Shown here: positions 61,573-64,000 of the stretch, piece by piece
Layout of the letters: every line of letters begins with the position of its first letter
How positions within the stretch are numbered: the first letter of the stretch is position 1
From: Zunongwangia sp. HGR-M22
Lineage (GTDB): Bacteria; Bacteroidota; Bacteroidia; Flavobacteriales; Flavobacteriaceae
Length of the DNA: 64,000 nucleotides
NCBI RefSeq assembly: GCF_027594425.1
Contig: NZ_CP115159.1
Coordinates: forward strand, 3,743,001-3,807,000
Reading direction: 5' to 3'
Program-made: the position numbers and the translations under genes
The notes under the pieces: generated by a model
Databases searched by the model: none
Told to the model about the DNA's origin: nothing
Seen by the model: the letters and a program-made list of their open reading frames with translations, nothing else

Positions 61573-63165
61573 ATGTCTTTCAAAAATTATCATTACCTCA
61601 TCGTTTTAATCATAGTTTTTAGTACTTCCTGTAAAAATTCAGATAAAAATTTAACTGAAAATGTTTCCGTAGAAGAAGAGACAATTCCTACACTGCAATA
61701 CAAACCAATCGATACAACTAACGCTAAAGCCATTTTAATTGGTAAGACAGATGTTCCCTATAACTTCAACTATCTTAATCTTTTAGTTCATACCGGTCTC
61801 TTTAATGAAGTATCAAACATTAAAAAAGAAAATCTTGGAGATTCGTTATATGTAGAATTTCAGAAGCTGGACAAACCTCAAATAATCGACCTTATAGCTT
61901 TTGAAGAAGGAGATTTACCTCCACTTTTTACGCGATTTTACATTACTCCCGGAGACAGTATTTTTATGGAAATTAAAAATCATAAAATCAGCTTTTCTGG
62001 TAAAAATGCGGCTCATTATAATTTCTTTCAGGAATTAAATGATCCCTTTCATGAAAAATGGGGCGTTTTTAAGGGCAATTTCGATCAATACAAAAACGAT
62101 AATACCAAGTTTTATAATGAGAAAAAGAAAATACTCGAGGAGTATATAAAAGCGCATCCAGAAGTAAGCGAAGGTTTTAAAGAGCAAACGTATGCGACTT
62201 TAAAATATGAATATTTATTCCATTTAATTTACCCTAGAGATCATCAAGACCAGGCAGGGAATTATCAGGGATCTGACTTGGATGAAGTCCTTAATAAAAT
62301 GCAGTTTGAGGGTGAAATTTCTATGTTTGATTCGGAAAAATATTTTGACACCATAAATTTTGAAGATGATTTTAACAGGCCAGAATTATTGTATAACGAT
62401 TACTTTAAGAGAAGCCTCCCAAAATATATCCATAGTGTATTTGCAAACGCTGAAGTTTCTGGATATTCCATCGATAATTTTATAAATGAACGTGATTTTA
62501 TAAAAAATAAGCTTGATGACGATCTTGAACGTTTCGCTATTGCCAAACTTATTTACAATTATCACGAAGCCGGACTAGCCTTTGGACAAAAAGGAAAAAC
62601 TTTAATTGAAGATTTAATTAACGATTATCGAGACGACTTTTCTAAAAACGAAGATTACGTAAGCAAAATCAATGAAATTATCTTCGACCTAAACAGCATG
62701 GATAACAAATTAAGCGAAGAACTTCTCGATGAGAAATTGATCAACTTAAAAGGAGATTCAATAAAACTGAAGGATATTTTTAAAAATGATCCTTCAAAAT
62801 TTAAATTAATAGATCATTGGGCAAGTTGGTGCACCCCTTGTATTGCAGAAATACAAAAGTCTGATGAATACAATCCGATGCTAAAAGAAAATAATATTTC
62901 AAAAGTGTATATATCTGTCGACGAGGATCTGGAAAAATGGAAACAAATGGCAAACCAGCTTGAAAATTACACCGATAAAGACCAACATTATCGTTTTGCT
63001 GACTTCAGAAAATCCGGTTTGGCCCGTATTTTTCTTCAATTAGGTAAAACTAAAAACAGCTATTCTATCCCTAAGTACACTCTTATTAAAAACGATAGTA
63101 TTATTCTTTCTACCAACTCCCCAAGGCCTTCTGAACAGGAAGAATTTTTAAGCATATTAGATTAG
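61573..63165 (+). CDS. TlpA-like thioredoxin-fold lipoprotein
   Basis: This 530-residue lipoprotein (start ATG 61573, lipobox FSTSC, Cys about 19) has a C-terminal thioredoxin-like domain (about 395-530) with the redox motif HWASWCTPCIAEIQK (Cys420, Cys423), as in TlpA and ResA. The N-terminal 370 residues show no family beyond weak likeness to DUF4369-type N-terminal domains (about 60-130). It probably reduces periplasmic disulphides, as many such Bacteroidota lipoproteins are thought to. The frame is open further upstream to 61468, but that region is not a signal peptide. Two genes follow closely and may be cotranscribed. Confidence 0.85.
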   Translation: MSFKNYHYLIVLIIVFSTSCKNSDKNLTENVSVEEETIPTLQYKPIDTTNAKAILIGKTDVPYNFNYLNLLVHTGLFNEVSNIKKENLGDSLYVEFQKLDKPQIIDLIAFEEGDLPPLFTRFYITPGDSIFMEIKNHKISFSGKNAAHYNFFQELNDPFHEKWGVFKGNFDQYKNDNTKFYNEKKKILEEYIKAHPEVSEGFKEQTYATLKYEYLFHLIYPRDHQDQAGNYQGSDLDEVLNKMQFEGEISMFDSEKYFDTINFEDDFNRPELLYNDYFKRSLPKYIHSVFANAEVSGYSIDNFINERDFIKNKLDDDLERFAIAKLIYNYHEAGLAFGQKGKTLIEDLINDYRDDFSKNEDYVSKINEIIFDLNSMDNKLSEELLDEKLINLKGDSIKLKDIFKNDPSKFKLIDHWASWCTPCIAEIQKSDEYNPMLKENNISKVYISVDEDLEKWKQMANQLENYTDKDQHYRFADFRKSGLARIFLQLGKTKNSYSIPKYTLIKNDSIILSTNSPRPSEQEEFLSILD

Positions 63166-63177
63166 CATATTAATTAT

Positions 63178-63444
63178 ATGAATCTAGAAGAAGACAATAG
63201 ACGAAAACGTGCAAAAGAAAATCTAAGCAAAACCGAAAGTTTACAGTTTTTCATTTTGCCTTTTATTACGCCAAGAGCACGCCCTAAATCTACAGATGAT
63301 TTTAGCCAATCGCAGCTGGAACGTTTTAAAAATTACGGCTACGATACTAAACTAAAACAAGCTAACCAACTCATTATTTACGGAATTATATTTTGGATAG
63401 GCCTGGTTTTGATTATTACTTATCTTACAACTAAATATTTGTGA
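63178..63444 (+). CDS. Small membrane-anchored protein before the MutS-like gene
   Basis: This 88-residue protein is hydrophilic and basic in its first half (LEEDNRRKRAKENLSKTESLQFF, FITPRARPKSTDDFSQSQLERFKNYGYDTKLKQ), with one transmembrane helix near the end (about 64-83). I do not recognise its family. Its stop codon TGA overlaps the ATG of the next gene (TGATG), so it is translationally coupled to the MutS-like gene and may work with it. It lies 12 bases after the TlpA-like gene. Confidence 0.7.
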   Translation: MNLEEDNRRKRAKENLSKTESLQFFILPFITPRARPKSTDDFSQSQLERFKNYGYDTKLKQANQLIIYGIIFWIGLVLIITYLTTKYL

Positions 63445-64000
63445 TGCAGCTGTATTCTTATCTTGCCATAATTGGTATTGCGCTCTATTTAGTTTTTAGA
63501 CTTTTAAAGAAAAAATCTGCAAGAAAACATTTTAAAGAACTTAAAAATAATTGGGCTAAAGCTAAAACCGAGAAATTTAATTTCGACCAGATTAAAAGCT
63601 TTTATGATGCCCAGCTTCTGGTAGGCGATTTTCATAAAATAAACGATCAAACTGCAAAAGACCTAGATTTCGAGGAGCTTTTTACCATTTTAGATCGAAC
63701 CACATCTAAACCCGGACAACAATATTTTTACAATCATCTACGGAATATTAATTCTGAAAATCAATTAAGGCAATTTTCTACATTTTCAGATACCTTTTTA
63801 GAAAAAGAAAACGACCGACTAAAAATCCAGTCGCAATTATCCAAACTGAATCATTACAATGCCTACGATTTTGTTCGGTTAATTATAGACGAGCCTATGG
63901 AGCGCCCAAAATGGATTGTTTGGGTATTTATTCTTAGCTTCTTATCGATTTTTAGCCTTATTGGCGGTTTCTTTTATCCGATTTTATTCCTAATCATGAT
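63444..64000 (+). CDS. Membrane-anchored MutS-like ATPase, N-terminal part, cut by window end
   Basis: The frame starts at ATG 63444, overlapping the stop of the gene before, and runs open to the window end (185 codons). It begins with one transmembrane segment (about 3-20), has a cytoplasmic part with FDQIKSFYDAQLLV and DLDFEELFTILDRTTSKPGQQYFYNHLR, and a second hydrophobic pair at 162-185 (WIVWVFILSFLSIFSLIGGF). The DRTTSKPGQQYFYNHLR motif is typical of the MutS-core of Bacteroidota proteins labelled DNA mismatch repair protein MutS that are membrane bound. The ATPase domain lies beyond the window. It is not the mismatch-repair MutS itself. Confidence 0.7.
   Translation, partial: MQLYSYLAIIGIALYLVFRLLKKKSARKHFKELKNNWAKAKTEKFNFDQIKSFYDAQLLVGDFHKINDQTAKDLDFEELFTILDRTTSKPGQQYFYNHLRNINSENQLRQFSTFSDTFLEKENDRLKIQSQLSKLNHYNAYDFVRLIIDEPMERPKWIVWVFILSFLSIFSLIGGFFYPILFLIM

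Noticed and set aside
1-64000. Mobile elements, prophage, CRISPR arrays, restriction or defence islands
   Set aside because: No transposase, integrase, phage, cas, restriction or abortive-infection gene, and no regularly spaced repeats, were recognised.

Overview
The window is AT-rich chromosomal DNA from a Bacteroidota bacterium, most likely a marine member of the Flavobacteriaceae (Gramella/Zunongwangia/Salegentibacter-like; the genus is inference). The reasons are many -7 promoter boxes of the flavobacterial form TAnnTTTG, a secreted protein with a type IX secretion C-terminal signal, DUF5686 and DUF4374 proteins, a TonB receptor with a carboxypeptidase-like N-terminal domain, lipoproteins in almost every operon, and housekeeping proteins that read as flavobacterial. 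I see no insertion sequence, prophage, CRISPR array or plasmid function. Most of the window looks like core genome.

Layout: 1-8.7 kb holds the end of radA, an M23 peptidase lipoprotein, an aldo/keto reductase, an xth-ompA-like unit, a large T9SS-exported protein and a membrane zinc peptidase. 8.9-20.2 kb holds pyrH-frr, a DUF5686 outer-membrane protein, an MMPL-type exporter, asnS, an RluA-type pseudouridine synthase, and rpoN coupled to a PAP2-like membrane protein. 20.2-27.3 kb (mostly minus strand) holds a PorT-like barrel, an ExbB / 4-TM protein / ExbD / ExbD operon, tRNA-Ser(GGA), ansA with an acyltransferase, tatD and a retropepsin-like protein. 27.4-32.8 kb holds the 2-oxoglutarate dehydrogenase genes odhB and sucA, and a polyprenyl synthase. 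32.9-39.5 kb is a complete TetR-controlled RND efflux operon with a clear operator. 39.6-44.4 kb holds a MORN-repeat protein, aspS, a ClC-CBS protein and a cold-shock protein. 44.6-48.4 kb is a TonB receptor plus DUF4374 lipoprotein pair resembling the XusAB xenosiderophore system, with a palindrome sitting exactly in its promoter spacer. 48.5-64 kb holds a GalE-type threonine dehydrogenase, small lipoproteins, an M13 peptidase, YraN, metG with a long repeat-bearing leader, an HDAC-like deacetylase, a DUF4212/sodium symporter pair, a tail-less SSB, a TlpA-like lipoprotein, and the start of a membrane-anchored MutS-like ATPase.

The parts most worth a second look are the regulatory dyads (TetR operator, TonB-receptor operator, an 18-bp palindrome upstream of it, tandem dyads upstream of the SSB gene), a family of short structured repeats lying in the leaders of asnS, rpoN, the M13 peptidase and metG, and several proteins with unusual residues (ClC channel-like substitution, CxxCxGxG insert in ExbD, EF-hand-like loop in the symporter, PAP2 residues in the rpoN partner). 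I found no convincing undescribed multi-gene system. The XusAB-like pair is the closest to an accessory system.
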